Positions 1 through 23,609 of a stretch of DNA of 64,000 nt are shown here, piece by piece; position 1 is the stretch's first letter; every line of letters begins with the position of its first letter. Source of the DNA: Rhabdophis nuchalis. Lineage: Eukaryota; Chordata; Lepidosauria; Squamata; Natricidae. The translations under genes and the position numbers were made by a program. The DNA lies in contig CM077653.1 in assembly GCA_039707465.1 (NCBI GenBank), forward strand, positions 1,309,501 through 1,373,500, given 5' to 3'. The notes beneath the pieces were generated by a model that did no database searches, had not been told where the DNA came from, and was given only the letters and a program-made list of their open reading frames with translations.

Positions 1-43
1 TGATCAGCAGAATTGTGAAGATGAAAGCCTGACTTTGAGATCT
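1..43 (-). pseudogene. Tail of a gene relic cut by the window edge
   Basis: Identical to the end of the relics at 10167-10209 and 14559-14601: intron 1 sequence up to GACTTTGAGATCT joined directly to the 3' flank of a neighbouring locus (GGGCTGAACAAAATGGG). It suggests another NNMT relic or locus to the left. Confidence 0.6.
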
Positions 44-414
44 GGGCTGAACAAAATGGGATATTTGGGGACTGCAGAGAAATATGTTCCTGATTTGTGT
101 CTTGCCCATTCTCTCCTCAGCTCCCCTCCTCTTTCCTGGGAGCCTGGCCCACTGATAATGGCCCCTCCATGCCCCCCAGAGGAGCCACTCAGAGACACAA
201 CACAACGGAAGAAGAAACCAACACAAACACACATACAAACACAGAGGCAGGCGTTACTTTATTGCACACAGAGCCATTTCCTACATGCCTACTAGGAAAG
301 TCATGGAAAAGAGCACAGGAGCCCCCCGGTGTGTTTTTTCCCAAAGTTGTATAACAAAATCACAACAATTGTTGGGGAAACCTCTGGGTGTTACCCCAAC
401 AGCTGTCTAATTTT

Positions 415-965
415 AGCCACTGGCGAGATTAGCAAAGATGTTTCAAAACATGTCCTCCAAATGTTGGAAATGCAATCAGATACTGGGCTCCTACTATCAT
501 ATGGGGTGGAGATGTAAGAGGAAAAAAGGAATAATGGATGAAAATACATACATGCTTAGATAAAATGATAAGCAACATATAAATTTAAAGCCAGAGATAT
601 TTTTGTTAGATATATTACCTAAAAATATGATAATAAAGGGGTTGTTGTATATTTAATAGTACATGTGTTGAGAATTGTATTTGCATAATATTGGAAAAAT
701 TAGGAAATTCCCACAGATGAAAGTATAATTAAAAAAAAATTAAACCCGTATGGAAGTGGAGAGGCTAACGTTAGACTAGCACAGAATATTTCTTAACATG
801 GGATTTGTTTTACAAATGATTAGACAACAAAGGTAGAAATGAGAAGTTGGAAGAATACTACTATATATGAGTAAACATTGTTATTAGTACTGATATTATG
901 CATAAGTAAAGTGACTCGGACTATATACTAAGCATTTAAATGTGATAAAATAAACTGATATAAGC
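415..965 (+). mobile_element. Decayed L1 3' fragment in the locus 1 3' UTR
   Basis: Plus-strand reading gives a worn version of the L1 ORF2 C-terminal cysteine motif (CWKCNQILGSYYHMGWRC) seen intact in the L1 at 17630-17690, followed by matching 3' sequence. It is flanked by a 15-bp direct repeat CAGCTGTCTAATTTT (400-414 and 966-980). The right copy touches the stop codon of locus 1. Loci without it (6740-6757) show the empty site. Confidence 0.8.
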
Positions 966-979
966 CAGCTGTCTAATTT

Positions 980-3024
<2,045 letters not shown>

Positions 3025-3437
3025 CTTCCTAGAAACACTTTTACTGACTTCTGGTTGCTCCTTTCGTGCTCTGAGGATTATTATACTTTGGCCTTGGCTG
3101 GCTCCACCTCCTGATTTCCCTTACAGATACATTCCTCTGTAGATACAACTACACTGCTGTATCTCACAGCGTTATCCTTTTGCCCATTTCCTGATTTGAA
3201 GCAAGGAACTGACCACTCGATTTTACGCATTCAGATGTTCTCCCTTGGAAGAGAGGCAACACAAGACCCTTCCCCTCTCAGGACAAAGAAAGGAAGGGGA
3301 AAAGGAAGGGCTGGATCCTCTCATGGTTGAGCCAGAGAAGCCAGAGAGGCATGGCAGAGAAGAGTTCCTTCATGCCAGGGCCAGGTAGCCAAACCTTCAG
3401 GCTCCACCTCCCCTTTCTTACTGCCCTACCTCTGGCC

Positions 3438-3710
3438 CAGAATCACAGGGCTGGAAGGGACCTCAAAGACCTTCTACTCCCACCCCCTGCTCAAGGCACG
3501 AGCTCTATACCATCCCACTCAAATAACTGGCCAGTTTATTTTTGAGAATCTCCAATGGTGGAGCACCCACAACCCAAGAAGACAAGCTATTCCGTTGATG
3601 AATTGTTCTCACTGTCAGAAGTTTCTACTTATTCCTAAGTTGTATGTCTCTCTGACAATCTTCCACCCATTACGTCTTCTCCTGGCCTCAGGTGCCCTAG
3701 AGAATAAGTC
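3438..3710 (-). mobile_element. CR1 LINE 3' fragment
   Basis: AGAATCACAGGGCTGGAAGGGACCTC is the complement of the CR1 3' end. GAATTGTTCTCACTGTCAGAAG and CCTCAGGTGCCCTAGAGAATAAG continue the same CR1 consensus-like region found at 8735. Confidence 0.65.
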
Positions 3711-4457
3711 AAAATACGTAGTTTGTGTCCTGGGCTGCCTCGACCCTCAGGATTGTGGAATTCTGGGTAGGACTTTTCTCTGAAAAATCTGAGGAATGTT
3801 CTCTGTTCTCCTGAATGCCTTCTCTGTTCTCAGAAACATTTTGGGTTTCGGGGCATTGAGCCATCTCTTGTCTTCCAAATAAGGGAAACACAGCAAAATG
3901 GATCTTGTGATAATGGAGATCCTCTTCTTCTGTGACCACGTCTGCCACCAGCCCACTCAACGCCTTCTTCCTGCCAGAAGCACAATGGCAGAACTTGGGA
4001 ATATTGATCCTCTCTCTCTCTCTCGATGTCCTTATATTAGCACAGAGCCCCTAACGTTGCATCCAGAAAGCGGGATGACCCCAATGAGCCTCCAGGAAAT
4101 GAATGGAAGAGAACCTTCTGCAGGTTCATCTCTCCCATTTATCCTCCAGGGAGCTTCAGACCTCTGCTTCCCAACCTGGATCCTACCAATAGTGTGCACG
4201 GTGCCACCCTTCCCACCTTCTGAAGACACCATTCTGCAGAAGACTCTTTCGGGCTGCGAAGGCATGCAGGGGACCTTTGGATGAGCCTTCAGACCCTCTG
4301 CAGATGGCCTGTTAAGCCCATTCAGGAGTTCTGCCAAGACGCAGAAGCACATCTTCATGCGAGACGCAAACTGCATAGCTGCTCAGGTATGCCTGGACAA
4401 CTCAGATCTGCACCAAGCCATCCCTTGTCTCCCCCTGGCACAAAAGTACTTGCCAAC

Positions 4458-4705
4458 CAGAGAGGGGTTGCTCCTGCTTTGGCTGAACTGATAGTGGAAT
4501 TCAGGCGTGGTTTGCACAACCGGCACCAATCCAGGCCTGCCACGCCCCCAAACCAGTTCCCTCGCCACCGCTGGGCTGCCGCCATTTTGGTTTTTAATGC
4601 CACTTAGTGCACAGTTCACTGTAAATTGTTCTGGGCATGCATATGGCAAGTGGGAGTGGGGTGGGGTTGCGAACTGGTAGTAAAGCTGGCAGCAACCCAC
4701 CCCTG
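4458..4705. mobile_element. hAT-type non-autonomous DNA element (248 bp)
   Basis: Ends CAGAGAGGGGTTGCT and AGCAACCCACCCCTG, imperfect terminal inverted repeats. Perfect 8-bp target-site duplication TTGCCAAC at 4450-4457 and 4706-4713. The related spacer at 42333-42341 has the single uninterrupted site. There is no coding capacity. Confidence 0.85.
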
Positions 4706-5182
4706 TTGCCAACCAATTGCCTCTTCTGGACACGGGCACTGTCTTGTTCTGCTTCTTCGCCAGCTGCGGTTCCTTGTCTTCACTTGCTCCACACTTTCTG
4801 CTTCTGCAGACAGAAGCATCTTTTTTTAAAAAACAACAACAACAAAGTAAGAGGAATTCCTGGCACGGGGGTGCCTGTGGGCAGCCATGCCAAAGTCCAT
4901 GGGGCCTACTGTCAAGGTGGAGGAGCGGAGTGGTTCGCCAGCTTAAAACAGTTGTGGCATGCAGCTGCTTTGCAAATCCTCATCCTCCCCCTTCCTTTGT
5001 CCTGGAAAGACCCCACAACGAGGCAAACTCTGTTGGAGCCCCTCCCTGTCCAAAGAACCAGAGTGCAGTGTGTTTTACCCATGCCTGCATGATCCAGAGA
5101 TGGGGGGGGGGACGTTTAGAGGTGGGACACTGAGCAGTTAAGAAGTGGATAAGACCAAGAGGGCTGGAGGGAGCTGCTCCAG

Positions 5183-5262
5183 TGGTGGGATTCAATTTTT
5201 TTTACTACCGTTTCTGTGGGTGGGGCTTTGTGGGTGTGATGGATTGGATCATGACACACCCT
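5183..5262. mobile_element. Fragment of a hAT-type short element
   Basis: CAGTGGTGGGATTCAATTTTTTTTACTACCG with TTCTGTGGGTGGGGCTT resembles the start of the element at 49579. The other end is missing. Confidence 0.45.
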
Positions 5263-5302
5263 TGAAAGTAAAACAGGAAGACTGGAATTGGGGGGGTGGG
5301 TC

Positions 5303-5758
5303 TGTCTGCCAAGAACAAAGAACGCTTATCAACAAGAAATATGCATGGGTAAAATGTGTAGCAATTACGGGTAACTAGAAAGCTGATAAGAGGCAACAAG
5401 TTTGCAGACCTCAGCTAAAAGTTAGAGCAACAAATGAAATGTGTATTAGAGAACTCCTGGGGCATTCATTAGCTAAGACCTAGGAATGGGACAGCTATAG
5501 ACCAATAGAACAAATTGTAGAATTATTACTAAAATGTTTATTAGAGGATATCTCTCACTGTTTCACCTTGTCCCGCCTTCTCCTTTAGTGAAAATGTATA
5601 AAAGCTTCCTTAATCCTTTGTTCTTGGTTCTTGGCCTTTCGTCCAGGAACCCTTTTCCTTGGAGGACTCCAATAAAAAGCAATCAGAAAACCTGCACCTC
5701 GTGTCTGGCGTTCATCATTGGCTTCGGCACCAGGCTCAGACCCGAATTGGGGACATCA
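5303..5758 (+). mobile_element. Possible solo LTR of an endogenous retrovirus
   Basis: A TG...CA-bounded stretch with a TATA box (TATAAAAGC, 5597-5605) followed about 75 bp later by AATAAA (5671-5676), the order found in LTR U3-R-U5. No gag, pol or env sequence is nearby, and the edges and target duplication are not certain. It could also be another retroelement promoter. Confidence 0.4.
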
Positions 5759-6080
5759 GGTGTGGCAGGGAAAGGATACTGAAAAATCCCCATTCCCTCT
5801 CCAGCCCACTAACCTGCTTTCCAGCTCCATTCTCCTGTTCAGGGCAACACAACAAAATCAGCTGGGAGGATAGGAGGGAGCAGGGGCGTGGCCAGCCTCT
5901 TTGCCGGTTCTCCGAACTGCTCAAAATTTCCTCTGCCAGTTCTTCAGAACTGGTCAGAACTGGCTGAATACCATCTCAGAGCTGCTCCCTCATCTCCCAG
6001 CTGCCAGAGTTGGTCCCATGGATAATCTTGCCTCTGCTTTGAACTGGCTCAACCTTACTGTTCATTGGGGAAGCAGACCA

Positions 6081-6368
6081 AGAAAGGGGTGGGTTGCTAC
6101 CAGTTTTAGTACCAGCTCAAAACCCCCATGTGCACTAGACCTGCACTATGCGTACATGCGCTGTTCAATGTACATTGCTCATTGTGCATGCGCAGAACAA
6201 TTTAGAAGTGCACTGTGCATGCACAGTCACTAAAAACCAAAATGGCGGTGGCCCAGCACTGATGAGGGAACCAGTTCGGGGGCACGGCAGGCCTCAGTCG
6301 CTGCTGGTTCTGCGACCCAGGCTGAATTCCACTACCAGTTCAGCCGAACCGGGAGCAACCCACCTCTG
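6081..6368. mobile_element. hAT-type non-autonomous element
   Basis: Inverted ends GGGGTGGGTTGCTACC and AGCAACCCACCTCTG with CCAGTTCAGCCGAACC inside. I could not find a clear 8-bp target duplication, so the left edge is approximate. Confidence 0.65.
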
Positions 6369-6753
6369 GATAGGCGGCTCTGACTTGGAGGAGAGTAGTT
6401 GCCAGAGGCACGGAGAGGCTCACCCCATGGCCAGTGGCATGGTAGCCAGGAAGTAGGGGGTGCCATCTCAGAAAGGGCAGGGCTGAGGGCAACCCAGGGC
6501 AACAAATGCCCAGAGAATGCACTTACATAGAAAACTGAGAGACACAACATAAGGAAAGTAGAAACCAATACACACACACACAGAGGCAAGGTGTTACTTT
6601 ATTACACACAGAGCCATTTGCTAGATGTCTCTTAAGAAAGGGGTGGAAAAGAGCACAGAAGCCAAGCGGTGTATGCTTTCCCTAAGTTGTATAACAGATT
6701 CATTACAACGGTTAGGAAAATCTTTGGATGCTACACTGACAGCTGTCAAATTT

Positions 6754-9485
<2,732 letters not shown>

Positions 9486-9544
9486 CACCCCAAAAGCTCT
9501 TTGGCCAACTGCTGGTTGCTCCTTTCAACTTCTGGGTTTTATGC

Positions 9545-9575
9545 TATTTTTATCTTGCTTAGCTCCACCTCTTGA
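9545..9575 (-). promoter_or_regulatory. Conserved core promoter, locus 2
   Basis: Read on the minus strand: AAGAGGTGGAGCTAAGCAAG followed by ATAAAAATA, about 60 bp before the ATG. The same pairing of a GGTGGAGCTAAGCA box with a TATA-like ATAAAAATA or GTAAAAATA is kept at most loci, e.g. 20120-20150, 26774-26804, 30978-31008 and 61008-61038. Transcription start would be inside CCCAGAAGTTGAAAGG. Confidence 0.65.
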
Positions 9576-9683
9576 TTTGTCTTATGGATTGGTTTCTCAA
9601 CAAAGAGCCCTGTTGAAGGTTGCAAGCTGATTTTTTTGGATTGGTTTCTCAACCAGGCGCCCTGTTGCAGGCTGCAGCGTGAT

Positions 9684-9720
9684 CATTGTGGCCTGCCAAC
9701 TGATTTGGCAGGCCACAATG
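9684..9720. repeat. Perfect 16-bp hairpin at a rearrangement junction
   Basis: CATTGTGGCCTGCCAA (9684-9699), loop CTGAT, TTGGCAGGCCACAATG (9705-9720). The related upstream sequence at 23767-23782 (GCCTGCCAACTGATTTG) has no second arm. The hairpin abuts the exon 2 remnant. Confidence 0.9.
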
Positions 9721-10209
9721 GGCCGGTACCAAGGTCAATCAGGATGTCTCCCTTGATGCCATCTGGAGCCTATCAAGCCAAATGCAGAGTTATTCAAGCC
9801 CAGTCTGCTTTGGGTCCTTCCGATCTGCCCTTCTGCACACTGTTGCCTATTTGCCCCCATCTAATCTCCCCGAGAAGCACCAGATGCCCTTTGAAGAGCT
9901 TCCTGGAGGCCACCTGATCACCTGGCAACCCCTTTTCTTCTTATCATTCCCATGAACCTCTTCCCTTCCCACCTCTTCTCCCCTCTCTCAAGAAGAAATA
10001 AAAGACATGTGGGAGAGAGATTGGGAAAACTTTGCATTTCGTTTTCACATCAGACTGCAGGAAAGATCAAGTAATATTTGGGACCATTTTGGCCTCTGGC
10101 TTTTCTAAACTACGTCCACTTTGTGACTTAGATCCCCTGAAGAGGACCTCTAACTGGTACAGGTTATGATCAGCAGAATTGTGAAGATGAAAGCCTGACT
10201 TTGAGATCT
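9720..10209 (-). pseudogene. NNMT relic: start of exon 2 plus intron 1
   Basis: Positions 9720-9762 match the first 43 bp of exon 2 (minus strand ATGGCATCAAGGGAGACATC...). This is followed by the exon 2 acceptor CTCCAG complement and typical intron 1 sequence to 10209. Exon 1 is missing: the sequence jumps to a 3' flank (GGGCTGAAC). The left end abuts a perfect hairpin at 9684-9720. It cannot encode a protein. Confidence 0.75.
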
Positions 10210-10580
10210 GGGCTGAACAAAATGGGATATTTGGGGACTGCAGAGAAATATGTTCCTGATTTGTGTCTTGCCCATTCTCTCCTCAGCTCCCCTCCTCTTT
10301 CCTGGGAGCCTGGCCCACTGATAATGGCCCCTCCATGCCCCCCAGAGGAGCCACTCAGAGACACAACACAACGGAAGAAGAAACCAACACAAACACACAT
10401 ACAAACACAGAGGCAGGCGTTACTTTATTGCACACAGAGCCATTTCCTACATGCCTACTAGGAAAGTCATGGAAAAGAGCACAGGAGCCCCCCGGTGTGT
10501 TTTTTCCCAAAGTTGTATAACAAAATCACAACAATTGTTGGGGAAACCTCTGGGTGTTACCCCAACAGCTGTCTAATTTT

Positions 10581-11131
10581 AGCCACTGGCGAGATTAGCA
10601 AAGATGTTTCAAAACATGTCCTCCAAATGTTGGAAATGCAATCAGATACTGGGCTCCTACTATCATATGGGGTGGAGATGTAAGAGGAAAAAAGGAATAA
10701 TGGATGAAAATACATACATGCTTAGATAAAATGATAAGCAACATATAAATTTAAAGCCAGAGATATTTTTGTTAGATATATTACCTAAAAATATGATAAT
10801 AAAGGGGTTGTTGTATATTTAATAGTACATGTGTTGAGAATTGTATTTGCATAATATTGGAAAAATTAGGAAATTCCCACAGATGAAAGTATAATTAAAA
10901 AAAAATTAAACCCGTATGGAAGTGGAGAGGCTAACGTTAGACTAGCACAGAATATTTCTTAACATGGGATTTGTTTTACAAATGATTAGACAACAAAGGT
11001 AGAAATGAGAAGTTGGAAGAATACTACTATATATGAGTAAATATTGTTATTAGTACTGATATTATGCATAAGTAAAGTGACTCGGACTATATACTAAGCA
11101 TTTAAATGTGATAAAATAAACTGATATAAGC
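10581..11131 (+). mobile_element. L1 3' fragment, locus 3 copy
   Basis: Same insertion as at 415-965, shared by descent, with the same flanking repeat. A few substitutions (GTAAATATTG at 11037-11046 instead of GTAAACATTG) group it with the locus 4 copy. Confidence 0.8.
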
Positions 11132-11145
11132 CAGCTGTCTAATTT

Positions 11146-13877
<2,732 letters not shown>

Positions 13878-14075
13878 CACCCCAAAAGCTCTTTGGCCAA
13901 CTGCTGGTTGCTCCTTTCAACTTCTGGGTTTTATGCTATTTTTATCTTGCTTAGCTCCACCTCTTGATTTGTCTTATGGATTGGTTTCTCAACAAAGAGC
14001 CCTGTTGAAGGTTGCAAGCTGATTTTTTTGGATTGGTTTCTCAACCAGGCGCCCTGTTGCAGGCTGCAGCGTGAT

Positions 14076-14112
14076 CATTGTGGCCTGCCAACTGATTTGG
14101 CAGGCCACAATG
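14076..14112. repeat. Copy of the 16-bp hairpin
   Basis: Identical arms at 14076-14091 and 14097-14112, duplicated with the 4,392-bp unit. Confidence 0.9.
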
Positions 14113-14601
14113 GGCCGGTACCAAGGTCAATCAGGATGTCTCCCTTGATGCCATCTGGAGCCTATCAAGCCAAATGCAGAGTTATTCAAGCCCAGTCTGC
14201 TTTGGGTCCTTCCGATCTGCCCTTCTGCACACTGTTGCCTATTTGCCCCCATCTAATCTCCCCGAGAAGCACCAGATGCCCTTTGAAGAGCTTCCTGGAG
14301 GCCACCTGATCACCTGGCAACCCCTTTTCTTCTTATCATTCCCATGAACCTCTTCCCTTCCCACCTCTTCTCCCCTCTCTCAAGAAGAAATAAAAGACAT
14401 GTGGGAGAGAGATTGGGAAAACTTTGCATTTCGTTTTCACATCAGACTGCAGGAAAGATCAAGTAATATTTGGGACCATTTTGGCCTCTGGCTTTTCTAA
14501 ACTACGTCCACTTTGTGACTTAGACCCCCTGAAGAGGACCTCTAACTGGTACAGGTTATGATCAGCAGAATTGTGAAGATGAAAGCCTGACTTTGAGATC
14601 T
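14112..14601 (-). pseudogene. NNMT relic, copy of the one at 9720-10209
   Basis: Same structure 4,392 bp further on, with the exon 2 remnant at 14112-14154, intron 1 to 14601 and the hairpin at 14076-14112. It was carried along when the locus 2/3 unit duplicated. Confidence 0.75.
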
Positions 14602-14972
14602 GGGCTGAACAAAATGGGATATTTGGGGACTGCAGAGAAATATGTTCCTGATTTGTGTCTTGCCCATTCTCTCCTCAGCTCCCCTCCTCTTTCCTGGGAG
14701 CCTGGCCCACTGATAATGGCCCCTCCATGCCCCCCAGAGGAGCCACTCAGAGACACAACACAACGGAAGAAGAAACCAACACAAACACACATACAAACAC
14801 AGAGGCAGGCGTTACTTTATTGCACACAGAGCCATTTCCTACATGCCTACTAGGAAAGTCATGGAAAAGAGCACAGGAGCCCCCCGGTGTGTTTTTTCCC
14901 AAAGTTGTATAACAAAATCACAACAATTGTTGGGGAAACCTCTGGGTGTTACCCCAACAGCTGTCTAATTTT

Positions 14973-15523
14973 AGCCACTGGCGAGATTAGCAAAGATGTT
15001 TCAAAACATGTCCTCCAAATGTTGGAAATGCAATCAGATACTGGGCTCCTACTATCATATGGGGTGGAGATGTAAGAGGAAAAAAGGAATAATGGATGAA
15101 AATACATACATGCTTAGATAAAATGATAAGCAACATATAAATTTAAAGCCAGAGATATTTTTGTTAGATATATTACCTAAAAATATGATAATAAAGGGGT
15201 TGTTGTATATTTAATAGTACATGTGTTGAGAATTGTATTTGCATAATATTGGAAAAATTAGGAAATTCCCACAGATGAAAGTATAATTAAAAAAAAATTA
15301 AACCCGTATGGAAGTGGAGAGGCTAACGTTAGACTAGCACAGAATATTTCTTAACATGGGATTTGTTTTACAAATGATTAGACAACAAAGGTAGAAATGA
15401 GAAGTTGGAAGAATACTACTATATATGAGTAAATATTGTTATTAGTACTGATATTATGCATAAGTAAAGTGACTCGGACTATATACTAAGCATTTAAATG
15501 TGATAAAATAAACTGATATAAGC
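14973..15523 (+). mobile_element. L1 3' fragment, locus 4 copy
   Basis: Same insertion as at 415-965, in the 3' UTR of locus 4. It shares the GTAAATATTG variant with the locus 3 copy. Confidence 0.8.
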
Positions 15524-15537
15524 CAGCTGTCTAATTT

Positions 15538-20063
<4,526 letters not shown>

Positions 20064-20686
20064 TGCAGGAACTCTTTTGCCAACTGCTGGTTGCTCCTTT
20101 CAAGTTCTGAGTTTTATGGTATTTTTACCTTGCTTAGCTCCACCCCCTGATTTCTCTATCTGATGGGTTTCTCAACAAAGAGCCCTGTTGAAGGCTGCAG
20201 CGTGATCATCTTGCCCACTTCCTGTGAAGGAGAGATAGCTGTCCTCTCCTCTCTTAAGCAATCAGAAAGCTGTCCTCTCCCCTGGAAAAGAGGCAGCAGA
20301 AGGCCTCCTTCCTCTCCTACCAAAGACCGCAAGGGGGAAGGCAGGGGTGGGTCCTCTTGCTAGAGGGCAAGGGTCTTTAGCTCCAGATCTTCAGCATCAG
20401 CTCCACCTCCCTGCTCTGATCCGGCTATGGAGCAGAGTGTCTTTTGGGGCCCTTTGTGAGACAGAAGGAGGGAGGTGGATGGGGACATGGGGTTTTCTCT
20501 TGAAGAAAAGTTCTTGTGTTTTCCTTTTTTTCCTATGCTGGAGAGCAGCATTAGAATTCTAACTGACTGTCGAGTCAGTCGAACTCCCCTCTCTCCTCCC
20601 CTCCCTCCCCTCTCCTCTCCTCTCTTCTCCTCTCCTTTGCAGAGAGTAATTGAGAAAGGCAGAGAAGGAGAGCGAGAGCGAGCAAG

Positions 20687-21058
20687 ATGCAATCAGATAC
20701 TGGGCTCCTACTATCATATGGGGTGGAGATGTCCAAGAGGAAGAAAAGAATACTGGACGAAAATACATACATGCTTAGAATTCTGACAGATGAAAATATA
20801 ATTACAAAAAATTAGACTGTGTGGAAGTGGAGAGGCTAACGTTAGTCTAACACAGAATATTTCTTAACATGGGGTTTGTTTTACAAATGATTAGACAACA
20901 AAGGTAGAAATGAGAATTTGGAAGAATACTACTATATATGAGTAAACATTCTTATTAGTACTGATATTATGCATACATAAGTTGACTCGGAGTGTATTTT
21001 AAGCACACATATGTGATAAAACAAAAATGGACAAATAAAACTTATTTACAAAATCCCC
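20687..21058 (+). mobile_element. L1 3' fragment, locus 5 copy, internally deleted
   Basis: Begins GATGCAATCAGATACTGGGC and ends before CCGTCTAATTTTT. It lacks about 150 bp in the middle relative to 415-965, and its left part joins a pyrimidine tract instead of the normal 3' UTR. Confidence 0.7.
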
Positions 21059-21072
21059 AGCCGTCTAATTTT

Positions 21073-23609
21073 TCATGGGCTACATTTCTGGGCAAGAAGG
21101 ATGCACAGCTTCTTCCCATTGGCTAACAAAGAGGGAAAGTTGACCCTTGTCTCCTCAATCCACTTAATGACAAAGCCAGCCTGTCTCACTGCCTCTTCTA
21201 TCATCTCCTTCTCCAGGTAGAGAGCAGAGAACTTGCGTTGGCCCACCATGTAGTAATCTCCCTCAAGGGTTGAATGGAAGAGGAGGTGCCCCCCTGGTTT
21301 CAGGAGGGAACTGATGTTCCTGAAGGCCGATCGGTAGGTGGGGATGTCCTTGCAAGCTCCATCAAAGCACAAACTGGATAGTAGACAATCTGTGGGAGGA
21401 AGAACCAGGGGGGCCAAAGAGTTGGGTTGGGTCACATCGCATTTCAGGTACCGCTTGATGGTTCTTCTGATTTTCTCTTCCTTCTCTGGCCATTTTTCTG
21501 TGATGGGGAAAGAAAGGAAGAATATGACCTGCCTACCTTCAAACCTTGGTCATTCTGGAGTTGCCCTTCTTTTTATGGATGGTTTCACAGGTCTGCTGTC
21601 CTTCAAGAACAAGAAAACCCTTCTCTCTAGAAAATCTCCTTCTTGCCTAGGTTCAAATATCAATCTGGAAAGGTTGTGGACAGTGTTCCTCCACCTTGGT
21701 AATTCCTAAGATGTTTGGGTTTCAACTCCCAGAACTTCCCAAACAGCAGGAGCAATCCCAGTCTTGAGTGTTCCCCATGGAAAGCTACAGACATGTAGCT
21801 CCCATTGCCGTTACCAATCTCTTTGTCTTGGTTACCACTACCTCAGAGATGGGGAGGGGGCTATAAATAATGTCAATAAACCAATTATGAGCCATGAGTG
21901 ACTATGCCATCCTGAAAATATCCTGACTTCTGTCCCTAGATAAAAGGTCAGGATGCAAAATAATAATGGTAGCCTTTGTGTGGTGATTTCTCCTTTCTGG
22001 TGTCATAAGGTTGCTCCAGAAATGGACAATTTATACGTTCTGATAATTCACTGCCAAGCAGAACATGGATTTCCACTGTCATTCTCAAGTGAAGAAGAAG
22101 AATGACACTTTTTCTTAACAGGTTAATGGGTGAGTCCACTGGGCAATGTGCCAACTGAAACAAGGAGAAGAACACGTGTGAAGCACTGAGTAGGCTGCAA
22201 ACTTTGATTCTTCATCTTTCTGTGTCCAATGCAAGAAGAAACAGAGATGGAAGCCAATGGAGTGTTGGCTAGAGAGACCCTGGCTAGATGGAGATCCCAC
22301 CAGGAGTAAAAGCTTGGGAAGGGGAGATCCAAAGAAGAAATGGATCATTGAGGGGGAGAGGACACTGCAGAAGACTTAAACCAGAGACCGAGTATGGAAC
22401 AACTGGTTCTCCATTTCCCATCTGCTCAGAAAAATTGGGTTGTTCCCACTTTGCTTTCCAAGCAGGATGGGCCCAAAAGCCAAGTCTCAATCTTGGCAGC
22501 AGCTAACCAAGCTTCCTGAAGGAGACCCCCCTTTGGTTCTTCAATGTGGACTCTTCTGCTCTGCACAATTATTCTCCTGTTAAGCTCCTGACTGCAAAAT
22601 CACTTCTGCTGCATATTCACACATGGACAGATTAGCCAAAGTTGAACGAAGAGTGCCTGATTTTGTTCTTTGGCTGAGGCTAAAGAACAAAAGTCTTAAA
22701 GTCTTAAAGAGCAAAAGATATGTTCTTCCTCTACCTACCTGTCTCCCTCCATCTCACAGATGTATTTCACGATGGAGGTCCAGTCAAAAGCTCCTGGCTC
22801 CTTCTTCAGCCATCTCTGGACCTCCTCCCGGTTCTGGTCAGTGTAATCGGTGGCTATGATCTCTCGGAAGGACTCGCAGGCGGAGAGGAACTGGTGGATG
22901 GTTGGGCCGGTGCCAAGGTCAATCAGGATGTCTCCCTTGATGCCATCTGGAGCCCATCAAGCCAAATGCAGAGTTATTCAAGCTGAATCTGCTTTGGGTC
23001 CTTCCTATCTGCTCTTTTGCACACTGTTGCCTATCCCCCCCCCCTCTAAACTGCCTCAGGAGCAGCAAACGCCTCTTGAAGAGCTTCCTGGAGGCCACCT
23101 GATCTCCTGGCAACCCCTCTTCCTCTGATCATTCCCATGAACCTCTGCCCTTCCCACCTCTTCTCCCCTCTCTCAAGAAGAAATGAAAGGCACGTGAGAG
23201 AGATTGGGAAAACCTCTGCTTTGCATTTTGTTTTCACATCAATATGCAGAAAAGATCAAGTAATGTTTGTGACCATTTTGGCCTCTGGCTTTTCTAAACT
23301 ATGTCATTTTTATGGTTGTTTGCACCCTGGAAAGGACCACTCAGCAGAATTGTAAAGATGAAATGCATGACTTTGAGAGGTGCCTCCTGGCTCCTCCTGA
23401 CCATCTCAGACCAACAAGGCTCCCTCACCTGGAGGTTAAAGTTGGGGAAGTCAGGACTTACCTGTGGTGAATGCCCTGTGGGCTCCTTTCAGGAAAAAGG
23501 TGACAATCTGATCATCCTCAGCAAGGTTAACTTTGTAATATGTTTCCAGATAATCTTTGGGAACAAAATTCTCGGTATAGAACTCTCCTTCTGTGAAAGG
23601 CTCCTCCAT
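21073..23609 (-). pseudogene. Locus 5: NNMT/INMT-family copy with broken exon 3 acceptor
   Basis: Exon 1 at 23462-23609 is the short AEDDQI type, nearly the same as locus 2. Exon 2 at 22739-22946 ([25 protein letters not shown]) and exon 3 at 21073-21499 are both open. The base before exon 3 has changed, so the expected CAG acceptor reads CAC (plus strand CTGTGATGGG at 21498-21507; locus 14 has CTCTGATGGG). The nearest AG is 2 bp inside the exon, and its use would shift the frame at once. Unless another acceptor is used, the protein would stop being an enzyme after about residue 119. The exon 3 frame itself has no stop, so the loss looks recent. The usual AATAAA block is absent downstream. 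TATA-like box complement 23669-23677. Confidence 0.75.

Larger units (their letters stand above)
3025..6597. other. Spacer between loci 1 and 2
   Basis: No gene. Holds the locus 1 promoter (3060-3115), a CR1 fragment, three hAT-type pieces, a possible solo LTR and decayed array sequence (4290-4460, 4710-4830). From about 6530 it becomes the locus 2 3' flank. Confidence 0.7.
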
